64,000 nt of DNA from Rikenellaceae bacterium. GTDB lineage: Bacteria > Bacteroidota > Bacteroidia > Bacteroidales > Rikenellaceae. Within the stretch, counting starts at the first letter, position 1. Each line of letters starts with the position of its first letter. A model generated the notes under the pieces. It worked only from the letters and a program-made list of their open reading frames with translations. It made no database searches and was not told the DNA's origin. Positions 21,940 through 32,055 of the stretch are shown here, piece by piece. Location of the stretch: the NCBI GenBank assembly GCA_017463585.1, contig JAFTOX010000004.1, forward strand, positions 303,391-367,390, read 5' to 3'. Made by a program: the position numbers and the translations under genes.

Positions 21940-21972
21940 CAAATATACGATAATATTTAATTAATAACCAAA
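21940..21972 (-). promoter_or_regulatory. Promoter of the HU gene
   Basis: TTTG (21969-21972), 21-bp spacer and TATATTTG (21940-21947) on the minus strand. The remaining gene-free stretch 21973-22199 shows poly-T/A tracts and no recognisable feature. Confidence 0.7.
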
Positions 21973-22199
21973 CGGAAACGTTTTTTTATTTATTTTTTTT
22001 GCTTTCCGACCAACTTGCGCGCAATCGGGTGATGTCGAGCACCATACAACAAAAATCGTCCCAAACCTCAGTCAATCAATGAGATAGGTACTATCGTGCC
22101 TAATAATCAGCGAGTTACGCCCGTCGTCAGAACTTTTTTCGAAAAATTTCGCCCCCAACTGCGTAAAATCTGCTCCGTAGCACAATAAATTGCCTTCGT

Positions 22200-22231
22200 T
22201 TTGCATTATCCAACTATAATCGCTACTTTTG
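22200..22231 (+). promoter_or_regulatory. Promoter of porX
   Basis: TTTG (22200-22203), 20-bp spacer and TACTTTTG (22224-22231), exact consensus spacing, 80 bp before the start codon. Confidence 0.75.
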
Positions 22232-22310
22232 TAGTGGTGTGCCGAACGCTTCCGAAAGTGCCACGTGGGGCTTGTTGCGGGCGGACACCACGCTAAAAAC
22301 AGAACACTCT

Positions 22311-23861
22311 ATGGTAAAGATTCTATGGGTTGATGACGAGGTCGAACTTTTGAAACCTCACATTCTCTTCCTCAAAGCCAAGGGCTACGAGGTCGATACC
22401 TGCAACAACGGTTACGACGCCATCGATATGGCCGCCGCCGAGAGCTACGACCTGATCATTCTCGACGAGATGATGCCCGGCATTACGGGGCTCGAAACCC
22501 TGCCACGTATTAAGGAGATTCGCCCAACAACGCCCATCATTATGGTCACCAAGAGCGAGGAGGAGAATATTATGGATAAGGCGGTAGGATCGAAGATTGC
22601 CGACTACCTCATCAAGCCCGTCAATCCCAATCAGGTGCTGCTCTCGATCAAGAAGAACGTCCACCAGCAACAGCTTGTGACTGAGCAGACTACGGCCGAC
22701 TATCGAGCCGAGTTTGGACGCATTTCGGCGCAGGTTGGCTCGGCTCGTTCGTTTGAGGAGTGGTGCGCGATCTATAAGAAGATCGTAAGCTGGGAGATCG
22801 AGCTCGGCGACTCGACGGACAAAAGTATCAAGGAGGTGCTGGCATATCAGAAGAGCGAGGCGAACAATGAATTTTGCAAGTTTGTGCGCCGCAACTACTC
22901 GTCGTGGATCAATCGTCGTGACGAGCAGTCGCCCGTGATGTCGCACACGTTGATGCGCACCAACATCTTCCCCGTGGTCGATAATAACTCGAAGACCACG
23001 TTGCTGCTGATCGACAACTTCCGCTACGACCAATGGCGTTCGATCAACTCGATGTTGCACCCGTTCTTCGACGTTGCGGTCGATGATTTCTACTGTGCGA
23101 TTCTGCCTACGGCGACCCAATATGCCCGCAATGCGATCTTTGCGGGTTTGATGCCGTTGGCGATCGACAAACTGATGCCCAAACTCTGGCTCAACGACAA
23201 CGAGGAGGGCGGTAAGAATCAGTATGAGGAGGAGTTTCTGCAACGACAAATGCGCACGAGTGGCAAGAACTATCGCTACACGTTCGATAAGTTGGTGCGC
23301 CCCGAGGCTGGTCGCAAGCTGATCGACAATATTCAGCGTGTCTATGATGCTGATTTTTCGGTTATTGTCTACAACTTCCTCGATATTCTCTCGCACGCCC
23401 GCACCGAGACCGAGATTATCCGCGAGCTGACCGAGGACGAGGCAGCTTTCCGCTCGCTTACCCGTTCGTGGTTCGAACATTCGGATCTGTTTGTGATTCT
23501 CAAAATGCTCTCGGAGCGCGGTCACACGGTGATCATCACCTCGGACCACGGTACGATTCGCGTGACCAACCCCGTGAAGGTTGTCGGCGACCGTGAAACC
23601 TCGTCGAATTTGCGCTATAAGACGGGTCGCAACCTCAATTATAATACGCGCGAGGTCTACGACATCACCCGTCCCGAGGAGATTCAGTTGCCGGCAGGCT
23701 CATTGACATCGAGTTATATTTTTGCGTACAATAGCGATTTTCTGGTCTATCCCAACGACGCCAACCGCTTTGTGCGCTACTACAAGAACACCTTCCAGCA
23801 CGGCGGTATTTCGATGGAGGAGATGATCGTGCCCTATATCGTTCTCAAACCCAAGCAATAA
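22311..23861 (+). CDS. porX: PorX: response regulator with PglZ/alkaline-phosphatase domain
   Basis: 516 residues. Receiver domain (1-120) with acidic pocket VDDE (8-10), phospho-acceptor D52 in ILDEMMPG and Lys in YLIKPVNPNQV; helical linker (120-210); C-terminal PglZ-type alkaline-phosphatase-superfamily domain with TLLLIDNFRYDQW (metal-binding Asp), LPTATQYARNAIFAGLMP (Thr nucleophile region) and ITSDHGTIR. PorX works with the histidine kinase PorY to control type IX secretion genes in Porphyromonas and Flavobacterium, and the effector domain is a phosphodiesterase active on oligonucleotides. PorY is not in the window. The Met at 22311 begins the receiver domain; earlier in-frame codons precede it only by non-conserved sequence. 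Confidence 0.94.
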   Translation: MVKILWVDDEVELLKPHILFLKAKGYEVDTCNNGYDAIDMAAAESYDLIILDEMMPGITGLETLPRIKEIRPTTPIIMVTKSEEENIMDKAVGSKIADYLIKPVNPNQVLLSIKKNVHQQQLVTEQTTADYRAEFGRISAQVGSARSFEEWCAIYKKIVSWEIELGDSTDKSIKEVLAYQKSEANNEFCKFVRRNYSSWINRRDEQSPVMSHTLMRTNIFPVVDNNSKTTLLLIDNFRYDQWRSINSMLHPFFDVAVDDFYCAILPTATQYARNAIFAGLMPLAIDKLMPKLWLNDNEEGGKNQYEEEFLQRQMRTSGKNYRYTFDKLVRPEAGRKLIDNIQRVYDADFSVIVYNFLDILSHARTETEIIRELTEDEAAFRSLTRSWFEHSDLFVILKMLSERGHTVIITSDHGTIRVTNPVKVVGDRETSSNLRYKTGRNLNYNTREVYDITRPEEIQLPAGSLTSSYIFAYNSDFLVYPNDANRFVRYYKNTFQHGGISMEEMIVPYIVLKPKQ

Positions 23862-23898
23862 TAGGTCCTAATATCATTTCAAATAAATGAGATTTTAT

Positions 23899-23934
23899 AG
23901 GCGTACCCGCTCCCCTCGGGTGCGCCTTTGATTT
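23899..23934 (+). terminator. Terminator of porX
   Basis: AGGCGTACCCG (23899-23909) pairs with CGGGTGCGCCT (23917-23927); TTTGATTTT follows. Confidence 0.8.
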
Positions 23935-23967
23935 TGTCACTCACTTTGCACGGTCTTATCGCCTCCC

Positions 23968-24094
23968 TAACAACAAAGTGCCCCTCAGCTCCTCTGCTCA
24001 ATGCCCCAACAAAAGAAGTGCACCCTCTGCCTTTCTGCCATCTTGCTTATTGCCCCCACCAACAAAAAAAAGTGCGCCCCGTGGGACGCACTTT
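23968..24094. repeat. Degenerate repeats of a terminator arm
   Basis: Three copies of an A-rich block plus AAGTGC (AAGTGC at 23976, 24016 and 24070), separated by C/T-rich linkers. Only the last has the matching right arm and forms a full terminator. A similar pattern occurs at 49496-49690. Confidence 0.45.
24061..24094 (-). terminator. Terminator of the OmpA-family gene
   Basis: AAAGTGCG (24069-24076) and CGCACTTT (24087-24094), with A7 at 24064-24070 giving a T-run on the minus strand. Confidence 0.8.
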
Positions 24095-24117
24095 GTTATA
24101 TTCGCACCTCGCTCGAA

Positions 24118-25317
24118 TTACTTCTGAGTGATGATAACGGCGCGGTTGGGAGGCAGGTTGGGGAACTGAACCGACTCACCCTTCCAATCTACGTGCAGCT
24201 TCTCTGCGGGAACACCACGCTGTACCAGAGCGTCCTTGATAGCGTTTACACGACGCTCGCTCAGGTTGAAGTTGTGCTGCTTAACACCCTCTTCCGATGC
24301 GAAGCCTACGAGGTTGAACTCACCCTCCGACTCCTTCATCATCTTAGCCAGGTAATCCAGCTGGATACCAGCGCGCTGAGTGATCTTGTGCTTGTCCCAC
24401 TCGAAGAAGATAATCATCTCGATAGGAATCTCCTTACCCTGATAGATAACGGGAGCCTCAGCCTCAGCCAACTTCTTAGCCAACTCGTCAGCCGATGCCT
24501 GAGCGTTAGCCAACTCGTTCTCCAAGTTCTCGATACGCTTGTTGTAAGCCGAGTAGTCGGGCTCGGGGCAAACCTCCGGACGAGCAAAACCACGACGGTT
24601 GAAACGGTAGGTAGCACCGATGCTTGCCGAGAAGAGGTTGCCATACTTCTGGAATTTGTCGATAGCTGCCTGCTCGTCTCCGCCACGCAGACCGAACGAC
24701 TCACGAACCAACATGTTCTTCAACTCGAGGTTCAGGTCAACTGCCTTCGAGATACGGAACTTGTTCAACAAACCATACGAGAAAGCCCACTCCTGATTTC
24801 CGTTTGGATACTTGCTGTCGCCGCTGATGTGCGAACGAGCGTAACCGAAACCACCGAATACAACGGGCTGCCATACGCGCATCTCCTTATAACCACCGAT
24901 CCAGTTGCGAACGTTGATCAAAGCGTCAGCGTGGATAAAGTAGTAGCTCCAGTCACCCTGAGGGCAAACTGAACCATCGTCCCAAACGTAATCGCTTGCG
25001 CCAACTTCGTTCATATACAAGCAAGTCGACTTCATCTGCAGACCCTGGCCCTGCAAACGAGCACCGAATACGGGAGTAATCCACTTGGTTGCCGACAGGT
25101 CAACCTCGTACGACAGACGCTTGCCAAACTTACCCTCGTCCTGGTTATCACCAAAGAACCAAGTCTGACCACCAACACCAGCCGAAATTTCCCAATTGTC
25201 CCAGAACTTGTTGGTAACAAAGTTTGCGTGACTGGGCTTCGGCTCAACCTCCTGCTGCTGAGCGAACGCACTCAGAGCCGCAACAACCAATGCGATAGTG
25301 AATAAAATTCTTTTCAT
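24118..25317 (-). CDS. OmpA-family outer membrane protein
   Basis: 399 residues: signal peptide (to about residue 19, ending SAFAQ), an N-terminal beta-barrel (about 30-235), a short coiled-coil linker (about 245-275; NKRIENLENELANAQASADELAKKLAEA) and a C-terminal OmpA/MotB peptidoglycan-binding domain (about 290-399). That last domain has EMIIFFEWDKHKI, LVGFASEEGVKQHNFNLSERRVNAI and the Asp/Arg pair that binds diaminopimelate. It tethers outer membrane to cell wall. Likely strongly expressed, judging by its own promoter and terminator. Confidence 0.93.
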   Translation of the reverse strand: MKRILFTIALVVAALSAFAQQQEVEPKPSHANFVTNKFWDNWEISAGVGGQTWFFGDNQDEGKFGKRLSYEVDLSATKWITPVFGARLQGQGLQMKSTCLYMNEVGASDYVWDDGSVCPQGDWSYYFIHADALINVRNWIGGYKEMRVWQPVVFGGFGYARSHISGDSKYPNGNQEWAFSYGLLNKFRISKAVDLNLELKNMLVRESFGLRGGDEQAAIDKFQKYGNLFSASIGATYRFNRRGFARPEVCPEPDYSAYNKRIENLENELANAQASADELAKKLAEAEAPVIYQGKEIPIEMIIFFEWDKHKITQRAGIQLDYLAKMMKESEGEFNLVGFASEEGVKQHNFNLSERRVNAIKDALVQRGVPAEKLHVDWKGESVQFPNLPPNRAVIITQK

Positions 25318-25436
25318 AAATGTTTGATAATTAAAATTTTACTAATATTCTTTCCCTGTTTACTGCTTCACACTAATCAGCCTCTTCGTCCCAGTGGTAA
25401 ACATCGGTGGCAAATGCTGTATATGAATGCACGGTG

Positions 25437-25470
25437 CAAATTTATACAAAATTCTTTAAAAACGAACAAA
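25437..25470 (-). promoter_or_regulatory. Possible promoter of the OmpA-family gene
   Basis: Minus-strand TAAATTTG (25437-25444) is a good -7 box; TTTG at 25467-25470 is 22 bp away, slightly longer than usual. The leader would be about 115 nt. Confidence 0.45.
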
Positions 25471-25501
25471 TTTTATCCTTTTTATTTTCGAATTTGCATA
25501 A

Positions 25502-25537
25502 AAAAACGACCCGAAGCCATCGCCTCAGGTCGTTTTT
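25502..25537 (-). terminator. Terminator of nrdJ
   Basis: AAAACGACC and GGTCGTTTT arms 25 nt downstream of the nrdJ stop; A- and T-tracts on both sides make it potentially bidirectional. Confidence 0.8.
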
Positions 25538-25566
25538 CGTGAAATCGTGGTTTCCGAAAGTTGGGA

Positions 25567-28128
25567 TCAACCGCACTTCGAGTAGCCACACGACATACAA
25601 ACGGGGCAACCATTCTGGTAAACCAGCGAATCCTCGCCGCAGTTCGGGCAAGCCTGCTTTGCCTTGGTGCCGTTCGAGATGTACTTCTTCAAAGCACGCT
25701 CGACACCGTTCTTCCACGTGTTGATGGTCTCGCTATCGAGGTGCAGCGACTCGATCAGTGCCACAACGTCGATGATGGGCATACCGTGGCGCAGGACGCC
25801 CGAGATCAGTCGTGCATAGTTCCAGAACTCCTCGTCGAACAGACGCGAGATACCACCGATGGTGTTGGTGTAGCCGTAGCGGTCCTCGTATTGGAAGTCG
25901 TAGCGCGAGTTGCCCTCTTTGTCCTTGACTTTGATGATGTTGCCCTTCTTCACCTTGCGAGGAATGTACATTGCGTCCTCCTCGATCTTACCGGTAAAGA
26001 TCTCATAGGGGCGACCATTCACCAAGCCCACGAATGCGATCCAATCCTCCGAGCCGTTTTTGAAGCGTACGACCTCAGCTTCGAGCGACTGCGGGCGACG
26101 AATCAACTGCTTGTGCTCCTCTTGGCACTTGCACTCGTCGTCGGCGTTCTTCTTCTTTTTCTCGATCAGCACGCCCGAGCGCGAACCGTCGCGATAGACC
26201 GTAACTCCCTTACAGCCACACTCCCAAGCGGTCTTATATACGTCGGCAACCAGAGCCTCATTGACACTGTTGGGCAGATTTACCGTAACCGAGATCGAGT
26301 GATCGACCCACTTCTGAATTGCGCCCTGCATCTGCACCTTCGCAACCCAGTCGATGTCGTTTGCCGTTGCCTTGTGGTAGGGCGACTCGGCAACCAACTT
26401 TTCGAGCTCTTCGTCCGAAATCGAGTTCAGATTGTCGGTGTTGTAGCCCTTAACCTGCAACCAAGTGAGGAACTTATGGTGGAATACGTTGTACTCCTCG
26501 AACGAATCTCCGCTCTCGTCAACGTACGAAACCTTAACATCTTTATCGTTGGGATTGACCTTGCGGCGACGCTTATATACGGGGCGGAACACAGGTTCGA
26601 TACCCGACGTGGTCTGCGACATCAGCGAGGTGGTGCCCGTAGGTGCGATCGTAAGCATAGCCACGTTACGACGACCGTGTTTAACCATCATCTCGTAGAG
26701 TTCGGGATCGGCCTCCTTGATACGCTCAATCATCGGGTTGCCTGCCTCCTTCTCCGAGTCATACATCGGGAACTTGCCGCGCTCCGAAGCCATAATGACC
26801 GATGCGCGATAAGCCGACGTTGCCAACGTGCGCTGAACATTCACTGCGAAGTCGATAGCCTCCTGTGTGCCGTAGGTCAGACCCAGTGCTGCCAACATAT
26901 CGCCTTCGGCCGTAATACCCAGACCCGTACGACGACCCTTCAATGCCTTCTCGCGGATCTTCTTCCACAACTCCAACTCCACGCGACGAACGTCCTCGTC
27001 CTCGGGGTCGCTTGCGATCTTCGAGATGATGGCCTCGACCTTCTCCAACTCCAAGTCGATGATGTCGTCCATCATACGCATTGCCTTATTGACGTGCGAC
27101 TTGAACAGGTCGAAATCGAACTCAGCCTCAGCCGTGAAGGGGTTCTTAACGTAGCTATAAAGGTTGATAGCCAGCAATCGGCAGCTATCGTAGGGGCACA
27201 GAGGAATCTCGCCGCAGGGGTTGGTCGAAACCGTTACGAAGCCCTCGTCAGCGTAGCAGTCGGGCACACTCTCGCGGATCACCGTATCCCAGAACAGCAC
27301 GCCCGGCTCAGCCGACTTCCACGCATTGTGGATAATCTTGTCCCACAACGCCTTTGCATCTATGTCCTTTTTGTAAAGCGGTTCTTCGGCGTTGATCGGG
27401 AATTGCTGGCGGTAGGGTTTGCCTTCCAGTGCGCAACGCATAAACTCGTCGTCGATCTTGATCGAGACGTTTGCGCCCGTAACCTTACCCAGGTCGGTCT
27501 TAGCGTCGATAAAACGCTCAGCGTCGGGGTGCTTGATCGAGAGCGAGAGCATCAGTGCGCCACGGCGACCGTCCTGAGCCACCTCGCGGGTCGAGTTCGA
27601 GTAGCGCTCCATAAACGGAACGATACCGGTCGAGGTCAGTGCGCTGTTCAGCACGGGGCTACCCGTGGGACGCAAGTGCGAGAGGTCGTGGCCCACGCCA
27701 CCGCGACGTTTCATCAGCTGTACCTGCTCCTCGTCGATACGGATAATACCGCCATACGAGTCAGCGGGGTTCTTGTGGCCGATCACGAAGCAGTTCGACA
27801 ACGATGCAATTTGGAGCGTATTGCCGATACCGGTCATCGGGCCGCCCTGCGGAATGACGTAGCGGAAGTGGTCGAGCAGCTCGAACACCTCGGCAGCCGA
27901 CATAGGGTTAGTGTAGCGATTTTCGATACGGGCGATCTCGTTAGCGATGCGCCAATGCATCTGCTCGGGCGAGCACTCGTAGATGTGGCCGAATGAGTCT
28001 TTCAGAGCGTACTTGCTCACCCATACGGTTGCGGCCAATTCGTCGCCTGCGAAATACTCTTTCGCAGTTGCAACTGCCTCAGCGTAAGGATACTCTTTCA
28101 GCTGGGTTGGTTTTTGATTTTCGGACAT
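25567..28128 (-). CDS. nrdJ: adenosylcobalamin-dependent ribonucleotide reductase (class II)
   Basis: 853 residues. Reduces ribonucleotides to deoxyribonucleotides using B12 as radical source, so it is oxygen-independent. Visible: the active-site segment STNPCGEIPLCPYDSCRL (about 345), SLSIKHPDAERF, TTSLMSQTTSGIEPVF and a C-terminal Cys-rich tail with CPNC and CPVCMSCGYSKCG for disulfide exchange. Length is within the NrdJ range. No cobalamin riboswitch was seen upstream. Together with meaB in this window it points to a B12-using organism. Confidence 0.96.
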   Translation of the reverse strand: MSENQKPTQLKEYPYAEAVATAKEYFAGDELAATVWVSKYALKDSFGHIYECSPEQMHWRIANEIARIENRYTNPMSAAEVFELLDHFRYVIPQGGPMTGIGNTLQIASLSNCFVIGHKNPADSYGGIIRIDEEQVQLMKRRGGVGHDLSHLRPTGSPVLNSALTSTGIVPFMERYSNSTREVAQDGRRGALMLSLSIKHPDAERFIDAKTDLGKVTGANVSIKIDDEFMRCALEGKPYRQQFPINAEEPLYKKDIDAKALWDKIIHNAWKSAEPGVLFWDTVIRESVPDCYADEGFVTVSTNPCGEIPLCPYDSCRLLAINLYSYVKNPFTAEAEFDFDLFKSHVNKAMRMMDDIIDLELEKVEAIISKIASDPEDEDVRRVELELWKKIREKALKGRRTGLGITAEGDMLAALGLTYGTQEAIDFAVNVQRTLATSAYRASVIMASERGKFPMYDSEKEAGNPMIERIKEADPELYEMMVKHGRRNVAMLTIAPTGTTSLMSQTTSGIEPVFRPVYKRRRKVNPNDKDVKVSYVDESGDSFEEYNVFHHKFLTWLQVKGYNTDNLNSISDEELEKLVAESPYHKATANDIDWVAKVQMQGAIQKWVDHSISVTVNLPNSVNEALVADVYKTAWECGCKGVTVYRDGSRSGVLIEKKKKNADDECKCQEEHKQLIRRPQSLEAEVVRFKNGSEDWIAFVGLVNGRPYEIFTGKIEEDAMYIPRKVKKGNIIKVKDKEGNSRYDFQYEDRYGYTNTIGGISRLFDEEFWNYARLISGVLRHGMPIIDVVALIESLHLDSETINTWKNGVERALKKYISNGTKAKQACPNCGEDSLVYQNGCPVCMSCGYSKCG

Positions 28129-28165
28129 AGTGTATATTTTTGTTTATTGTAATTGCCAGACAACA

Positions 28166-28201
28166 AAGCACGTAACCCAACCTTACGGGGGCTACGTGCT
28201 T
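28166..28201 (-). terminator. Hairpin between folB and nrdJ
   Basis: AAGCACGTA (28166-28174) and TACGTGCTT (28193-28201) with an inner CCC/GGG pairing. It lies between the folB stop and the nrdJ start on the same strand. It may end the tyrS-folB transcript or sit in the nrdJ leader; the T-tract is weak. Confidence 0.5.
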
Positions 28202-28284
28202 ACAAAATTGAGGATAATTTTCAAGAATTATTTCTCAGCGTGTGCGAATTTATCTACAAGTTATTAACAGTTTTCGCAAACGCC

Positions 28285-28638
28285 TTAACGAGTGACACCT
28301 ACGGTTACTCGCTCGATTTTGCCGCCGAGCGGCGGAGCCAACTTCGAAACCTCGACACGAACGCGCTCCACCTGCGGCCACTCGGCTTTGATGGCGTCGC
28401 CGATACGCAGTGCAACGTTCTCCAAGATGTTCGATGTCTGGCGCATTTGGCGAGCGACGAGCTCATAGACGTTGAGGTAGTTGACTGCCTTCTGCACATC
28501 ATCTTCGCGTGCGGCCTCTTCGCTCTCGGCGTCGATCTCGACCGACACCACAAAGCGGTTACCCACCTTCTTTTCGAGGTCGTAGCAGCCGTGCGCTGCT
28601 CGAAACTCCATATTTTCGAGTCGAATCGTGAAAATCAT
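28285..28638 (-). CDS. folB: dihydroneopterin aldolase
   Basis: 117 residues, normal for FolB. Cleaves 7,8-dihydroneopterin to 6-hydroxymethyl-dihydropterin in folate synthesis. MEFRAAHGCYDLEKKVGNRFVV matches the conserved N-terminal region (F-x-x-x-x-G-x-x-x-x-E) with the catalytic Glu; VNYLNVYELVARQM and NILENVALRI follow. Start could also be the internal Met10. Lies 26 bp after tyrS, probably in the same operon. Confidence 0.9.
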   Translation of the reverse strand: MIFTIRLENMEFRAAHGCYDLEKKVGNRFVVSVEIDAESEEAAREDDVQKAVNYLNVYELVARQMRQTSNILENVALRIGDAIKAEWPQVERVRVEVSKLAPPLGGKIERVTVGVTR

Positions 28639-28664
28639 CTTCTTTTATATTATATAGGTATATC

Positions 28665-29948
28665 CTACTCAACCGTGATAAGGTAATAATTCTTCTTACC
28701 TTTCTGCACCAAAAGGTACTTGCCTGCGATCAGATCCTCCTCCGTAACGGCGCGCATCGGATCCGCAACCTTCTCCTTGTTGAGCGAGATACCGCCACCC
28801 TGAACGAGTTTGCGGGTTTCGCCCTTCGATGCGAAGACATTGCAACGCTCGGCAACCAACTCGATGAACGGGCAACCCAGCGCCTCCTTCGAAACCGAGA
28901 ACTGAGGAACGCCGTCGAATACCTGCAACAGCGTCTGCTCGTCCAGCGCGTGCAGCGCCTCAGCCGTAGCCTGACCGAACAGAATGTTCGACGCTGCAAC
29001 TGCCTTCTCGTACTCCTCAGCCGAGTGAATCATCGTCGTTACCTCCTTAGCCAGACGCTTTTGCAGTACGCGCAGGTGGGGTGCCTCCTCGTGCTCGGCG
29101 ATCAGCGACTCAACGGTCTCGCGGTCGAGCAGCGTGAAGATACGAATGTAGCTCTTAGCGTCGTCGTCGCTCACGTTCAACCAGAACTGATAGAACTTGT
29201 AGGGCGAGGTGTAGCGTGCGTCGAGCCATACGTTACCGCTCTCGGTCTTACCGAACTTCGTGCCGTCGGCCTTCTTGATCAGCGGGCAGGTGATAGCGTA
29301 TGCCTCGCCACCCAACTTGCGACGGATCAACTCCGTTCCGGTGGTGATGTTGCCCCACTGGTCCGAACCACCCAACTGCACCTTGCAGCCGAGTGTCTCG
29401 TACAGGTGCAGGAAGTCGTAGCCCTGCAACAACTGATAGGTGAACTCGGTGAACGACATACCGTCGCCCTCGCCATTGAAGCGCTTCTTGACCGAATCCT
29501 TGGCCATCATATAGTTTACGGTGATCATCTTACCGATGTCGCGTGCGAAATCGAGGAAGGTGAAGTCCTTCATCCAGTCGTAGTTATTTACGAGCAGGGC
29601 AGCGTTCGGGGCGTCGCTATCGAAGTCGATCAGTTTCGAGAGCTGAGCCTTGATAGCCTCCTGATTGTGGCGCAGCGTTGCCTCATCGAGCAGATTACGC
29701 TCCTGCGACTTACCGCTCGGGTCGCCGATCATACCCGTTGCACCGCCTACAAGGGCGATGGGGCGGTGGCCACAACGCTGAAAATGTTTCAGGATCATAA
29801 CGCCCACCAAGTGACCGATGTGCAACGAGTCAGCCGTGGGGTCGATACCCAGATAAGCGGTAGTCATCTCCTTTTCGAGCTGCTCCTTAGCTCCGGGCAT
29901 AATGTCGTGGATCATACCACGCCATTCGAGTTCTTCTACAAAATTCAT
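28665..29948 (-). CDS. tyrS: tyrosyl-tRNA synthetase
   Basis: 427 residues, class I synthetase. HIGH motif [10 protein letters not shown] (about 42-51), KMSKS-equivalent KFGKTE (about 232), tyrosine pocket residues in [11 protein letters not shown], and a C-terminal S4-type RNA-binding domain (from about 355; [16 protein letters not shown]). Full length. Follows dnaX by 31 bp on the same strand. Confidence 0.97.
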   Translation of the reverse strand: MNFVEELEWRGMIHDIMPGAKEQLEKEMTTAYLGIDPTADSLHIGHLVGVMILKHFQRCGHRPIALVGGATGMIGDPSGKSQERNLLDEATLRHNQEAIKAQLSKLIDFDSDAPNAALLVNNYDWMKDFTFLDFARDIGKMITVNYMMAKDSVKKRFNGEGDGMSFTEFTYQLLQGYDFLHLYETLGCKVQLGGSDQWGNITTGTELIRRKLGGEAYAITCPLIKKADGTKFGKTESGNVWLDARYTSPYKFYQFWLNVSDDDAKSYIRIFTLLDRETVESLIAEHEEAPHLRVLQKRLAKEVTTMIHSAEEYEKAVAASNILFGQATAEALHALDEQTLLQVFDGVPQFSVSKEALGCPFIELVAERCNVFASKGETRKLVQGGGISLNKEKVADPMRAVTEEDLIAGKYLLVQKGKKNYYLITVE

Positions 29949-29979
29949 TCTCTTGTTTGTCGTTTATTTGTTTGTATCT

Positions 29980-31785
29980 CTATTCCAATTCCAGTTCCAA
30001 CGCCTTGCGCAACTTTGCCACAACGGGGTTCTTCTCGACCAGGTATGCCATTCGGTCCTCGACGCGAATCGGCTTCGGCGCCTGATACTCCACCTCAGGG
30101 CGGACAAGCTCCAATTCGAGCGTACCCGTAACCGCAGCCGTATCCTTCAAAAGTTGTAGCACCTCGTTCTTGTGGTGCAGTATTTCATCTTCGAGCACAT
30201 CGCTCTCAACCTCGACCGTGAGGCGGTTGCTATCGACCTTCATCGTCTCGAATGCCAACGCCATACGCATACTCTGCTCGCGCAACTTGGCAATGAAACG
30301 CTCCCGCCCATTGGCAATCTTCTGCTCGGTCAGCGGGTCGATATCCGTCAATGTGTTTATCGCCACCTGCTCCGCACCCTCTTCGGTGCTCTTTGAGGTG
30401 GTCGACTTCAACAGATCGGCCAGCGATGTACCCGAAATGGGCGAGTGTGCACCTCCCGTTGCCTTCGGCTCACTTGGGGGTGTGGGCTGTTGCACGGGCT
30501 TAGGTTGTGTAACGGGTGGTGTAGGTTGGGTTGCAGGCTTGGGTTGCGGCGTTTGTACTTGCGGTGCCTGTCCCTGCGGTGTTTGTGTCTGCGGCGTGGT
30601 AACCGTAGGCTGAGCGCTCACCGACGGAGCTACGACTGCGCCATTCAACTGTGGCAGCTCGAACGATTCGAGATCACCTATCGGCTCATTTTTTTTTTGA
30701 CTCAGTCTGCAAAGCTTCATCAGACCGAGTTCAACCGTGAGGCGGCGATTGGTTGCCGTTCGAATCGTCGCGTCCAATTGGGCGAGCAACGTGATCGCTC
30801 CGAACAGAAATTCTCCATCGCAGGTGGCCGCTTGTGCGCGATAACGGTCGAGCAACGTTCCCGTAACTTCGAGCAGTGGCAGCGTCTGAGCGTCGCGGCA
30901 CATAAGCAGGTCGCGGCAGTGCTGCGCCAAACCCGCCATAAATGTCTGCGCCGAGAAACCCGCCGACAGTACGCGATCGAACAGCAGCAACGCACGGGTA
31001 TAATCGCCCGCCATCAGCGTGTCGACCGTGGTGAAATAGGTGTCGTAGTCGAGTACGTTGAGCGAACGAGCCACCTCGCGATACGAGAGCGACTGACCGC
31101 AGAACGAAACCGCTTTGTCGAACATCGATAGGGCGTCGCGCATACCTCCATCGGCCTTTTGAGCGATCAGGTTGAGCGACTCATCGTCGTAGGTAACGCC
31201 CTCTTGCTGAGCAATATATTTCAGATAGCCGACACTATCCTCGACACGAATACGGTTGAAGTCGAAAATCTGGCAGCGCGACAGAATCGTCGGAATGATC
31301 TTATGTTTCTCGGTTGTTGCCAAGATGAAGATGGCGTGTGCGGGCGGCTCTTCGAGCGTTTTCAGGAACGCATTGAAAGCGGCAGCCGACAACATATGCA
31401 CCTCGTCGATGATATAGACGCTGTAACGACCCACCTGAGGCGGAATACGAACCTGATCCACAAGCGAGCGAATGTCATCGACCGAGTTGTTCGACGCAGC
31501 GTCTAACTCGTGGATATTGAACGAGCGACCCTCGTTGAACGAGCGGCACGATTCACACTCGTTACAAGCCTCATTATCAATGGGTGAGAAACAGTTGATC
31601 GCCTTAGCGAAGATACGTGCACAAGTGGTCTTGCCCACGCCACGCGGACCGCAGAACAGATAGGCGTGCGCCAACTGCCCGCGCGCTATGGCATTTTTGA
31701 GTGTTGAGGTAATATGCGTTTGACCCACTACCGAAGCGAACGTAGCGGGGCGATATTTACGAGCTGATACAACAAAATTTTCCAT
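29980..31785 (-). CDS. dnaX: DNA polymerase III subunit gamma/tau
   Basis: 601 residues, clamp-loader ATPase. Walker A FCGPRGVGKTT (about 45-55), zinc module CNECESCRSF, Walker B/DEVHML and sensor-1 ATTEKHKIIPTILSRCQIFDF. A linker (about 380-440) is extremely rich in Pro, Gln and Thr, followed by a C-terminal tau-like domain. The Met at 31785 (MENFVVSARKYRP) is the family start; the upstream codon at 31824 adds 13 non-conserved residues. Confidence 0.96.
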   Translation of the reverse strand: MENFVVSARKYRPATFASVVGQTHITSTLKNAIARGQLAHAYLFCGPRGVGKTTCARIFAKAINCFSPIDNEACNECESCRSFNEGRSFNIHELDAASNNSVDDIRSLVDQVRIPPQVGRYSVYIIDEVHMLSAAAFNAFLKTLEEPPAHAIFILATTEKHKIIPTILSRCQIFDFNRIRVEDSVGYLKYIAQQEGVTYDDESLNLIAQKADGGMRDALSMFDKAVSFCGQSLSYREVARSLNVLDYDTYFTTVDTLMAGDYTRALLLFDRVLSAGFSAQTFMAGLAQHCRDLLMCRDAQTLPLLEVTGTLLDRYRAQAATCDGEFLFGAITLLAQLDATIRTATNRRLTVELGLMKLCRLSQKKNEPIGDLESFELPQLNGAVVAPSVSAQPTVTTPQTQTPQGQAPQVQTPQPKPATQPTPPVTQPKPVQQPTPPSEPKATGGAHSPISGTSLADLLKSTTSKSTEEGAEQVAINTLTDIDPLTEQKIANGRERFIAKLREQSMRMALAFETMKVDSNRLTVEVESDVLEDEILHHKNEVLQLLKDTAAVTGTLELELVRPEVEYQAPKPIRVEDRMAYLVEKNPVVAKLRKALELELE

Positions 31786-31967
31786 AGCAACGGCAAAGAT
31801 ATGAAAACTTTTTCTTTCCCGCACAACTTAGCCCTATAAAAATGTACGCACGTGCGTTTACGCGAGCGACAATTTGTCGTGATTTGTCGCTTGGCGGGTG
31901 TCTATTCGGCACGCTTTGGCAGTCGAAAGTGTCGCAAAGTCAGTCGATTGTCAGCCTTGTATGGCAA

Positions 31968-32000
31968 TTTGTCCGACGTGCGAAATTGGCAGTGGATTTG
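31968..32000 (+). promoter_or_regulatory. Possible promoter of clpB
   Basis: TTTG (31968-31971), 21-bp spacer and TGGATTTG (31993-32000); the -7 box deviates from TA at its start. A CGCACGTGCG palindrome lies further upstream within 31846-31857, shared with the metY leader. No CIRCE or other heat-shock operator was recognised. Confidence 0.4.
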
Positions 32001-32055
32001 CACTGAATCTTTTCCGAAAATTGAAAATAGTAACCAAAAACAGATAAGTACAACT

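Noticed and set aside
25561..27996. Long open frame (about 811 codons) antisense to nrdJ, and similar ones opposite mfd, clpB, rfbB and the receptors
   Set aside because: They mirror the codon bias of the real gene, lack family motifs and start signals, and the opposite strand encodes a clear enzyme in each case.
28129..28284. Cobalamin riboswitch in front of the B12-dependent reductase
   Set aside because: The interval is short and lacks the B12-box; only a simple hairpin is present.
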